8,134 nucleotides of DNA from an uncultured Sphingobacteriales bacterium (GTDB taxonomy: Bacteria; Bacteroidota; Bacteroidia; Chitinophagales; Chitinophagaceae), in assembly GCA_937991535.1 (NCBI GenBank), contig CALKHN010000091.1, positions 1 to 8,134 of the forward strand. The letters run 5' to 3'. Positions 7,393 to 8,134 of the stretch are shown here, piece after piece (the first letter of the stretch is position 1; every line of letters begins with the position of its first letter). A program made the position numbers and the translations under genes. The notes beneath the pieces were generated by a model that worked only from the letters and a program-made list of their open reading frames with translations, had not been told where the DNA came from and ran no database searches.

Positions 7393-8118
7393 TTATTGAA
7401 GTTTACCTACCCAAACATCATTGACAGAAGGATATTTTCCTGTATTCACATCTTTCGTACCCAATCCTCCGACAATATAAATGGAACCGCTTTTTACGAA
7501 CATGCTGAAATCTTTTCTCGGTTTAAAACTGCCTGGCAAGGCCATTACATTTCCACTTTCCACCTTTGTCCAGGTAACGCCCTTATCCTCTGAGACCCAC
7601 ATATCACCCAAAACGCCATCGTTATTTTCGCCTCCCACCAATATAATTCTGTCTTTATCCACTACAACTTCCGGTGCAATACGTCCTGTAAATGGCGTGG
7701 TGACATTCACCTGTGTCCATGTATTTCCATCGGATGAGTTCCACACATCATTCAGATAATTTTTGCTCATATCTCTTCCGCCAACAACCCACATTTTATT
7801 GTCATAGACAAAAACTGCGGGGTTTGTCCGGGCAACAAATGCAGCGCCCGCTGTCACCTGAGTCCATGCAGTGCCATCCACAGAACTCCAAACATCGTTG
7901 TGGGAGGTACCTGGCCCTTCTGTATTTCCCATGGGAGGATAATCATTACCCCCAATTACCCACAGTTTGCTATTGAAAACAACGGATTCAATTCTTTCTC
8001 TTTTTGACCACCTGGTCGAGGGGTCAGCAGGAGCATCAGCAGTCCAGCTCAATCCATCGGCGGAGCTCCATACTTTATTGACCTGAGTTCGGGTTAAGCT
8101 GCGATTAGTTTGGGTTGA
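7393..8118 (-). CDS. Kelch-repeat beta-propeller protein, 5' end missing or broken
   Basis: The frame ends in TAA at 7393-7395 and reads back to an in-frame TAA at 8119-8121, with no ATG or GTG start. The first possible start is a TTG at 8050-8052, but matching Kelch sequence continues upstream of it (VNKVWSSADGLSWT), so that codon is not the true start. Four Kelch units are visible, each with an I/V-GG strand followed by an N/G-D-x-W turn: KLWVIGG..NDVWSSVDG, KMWVVGG..NDVWNSSDG, RIILVGG..GDMWVSEDKG and SIYIVGG..NDVWVGKLQ, preceded by the tail of a fifth. A six- or seven-bladed propeller would need further blades and a signal peptide, so roughly 100 or more codons are absent. The protein ends right after the last blade with no C-terminal sorting domain. 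Kelch propellers in Bacteroidota are often secreted or surface binding proteins; a ligand cannot be assigned. It lies 74 bases before the SusC gene on the same strand. Whether it is a pseudogene, a rearrangement or a contig-end artefact cannot be decided here. Confidence 0.7.
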   Translation of the reverse strand, partial: STQTNRSLTRTQVNKVWSSADGLSWTADAPADPSTRWSKRERIESVVFNSKLWVIGGNDYPPMGNTEGPGTSHNDVWSSVDGTAWTQVTAGAAFVARTNPAVFVYDNKMWVVGGRDMSKNYLNDVWNSSDGNTWTQVNVTTPFTGRIAPEVVVDKDRIILVGGENNDGVLGDMWVSEDKGVTWTKVESGNVMALPGSFKPRKDFSMFVKSGSIYIVGGLGTKDVNTGKYPSVNDVWVGKLQ

Positions 8119-8134
8119 TTATGTCGTTGGATCA

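Noticed and set aside
7393..8052. Kelch gene starting at the TTG at 8050-8052 as a complete 219-residue protein
   Set aside because: Kelch-like sequence continues upstream of the TTG in frame, there is no signal peptide at that start, and four blades do not close a usual propeller. The 5' end is missing rather than short.

Overview
The window reads as a Bacteroidota chromosome fragment, most likely from the Chitinophagaceae/Sphingobacteriia side of the phylum. The reasons are a SusC/SusD pair, several DUF4369/TlpA-type secreted thioredoxins, A-rich leader regions with almost no Shine-Dalgarno sequences, and moderate GC. The genus is inferred from family style only. Every gene I can support lies on the minus strand, so transcription runs from the right end of the window to the left. 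Both outer genes are incomplete here: the left one runs off the edge, and the right one loses its reading frame about 15 bases before the edge.

Layout in transcription order. (1) About 7393-8118: the C-terminal four blades of a Kelch-type beta-propeller, with its 5' part missing or broken. (2) 7319-7392: a 74-base AT-rich spacer with no convincing terminator or Bacteroidota promoter. (3) 4178-7318: a full-length SusC/RagA-family TonB-dependent outer-membrane transporter. (4) 2754-4181: its SusD/RagB-family lipoprotein, overlapping the transporter gene by ATGA. (5) 1894-2706: a small secreted protein with two thioredoxin folds, the first lacking its cysteines and the second carrying CRPC. (6) 727-1863: a DUF4369-TlpA thioredoxin with CWPC. 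(7) 1-722: the N-terminal 240 residues of another protein of the same architecture, starting four bases after the previous stop codon.

Genes 3-7 are packed with gaps of -4, 47, 30 and 4 bases and are best read as one operon. It joins a ligand-importing SusCD pair to two or three exported thioredoxin-fold proteins. No glycoside hydrolase, peptidase, sigma/anti-sigma pair or hybrid two-component regulator is visible, and the transporter has no STN signalling domain, so neither substrate nor regulation can be read from this window. The mature transporter, SusD and Kelch fragment contain very few cysteines, so the thioredoxins probably act on the imported ligand or on proteins encoded elsewhere. 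There are no tRNAs, rRNAs, CRISPR arrays or insertion sequences, and no intergenic stretch exceeds 80 bases.
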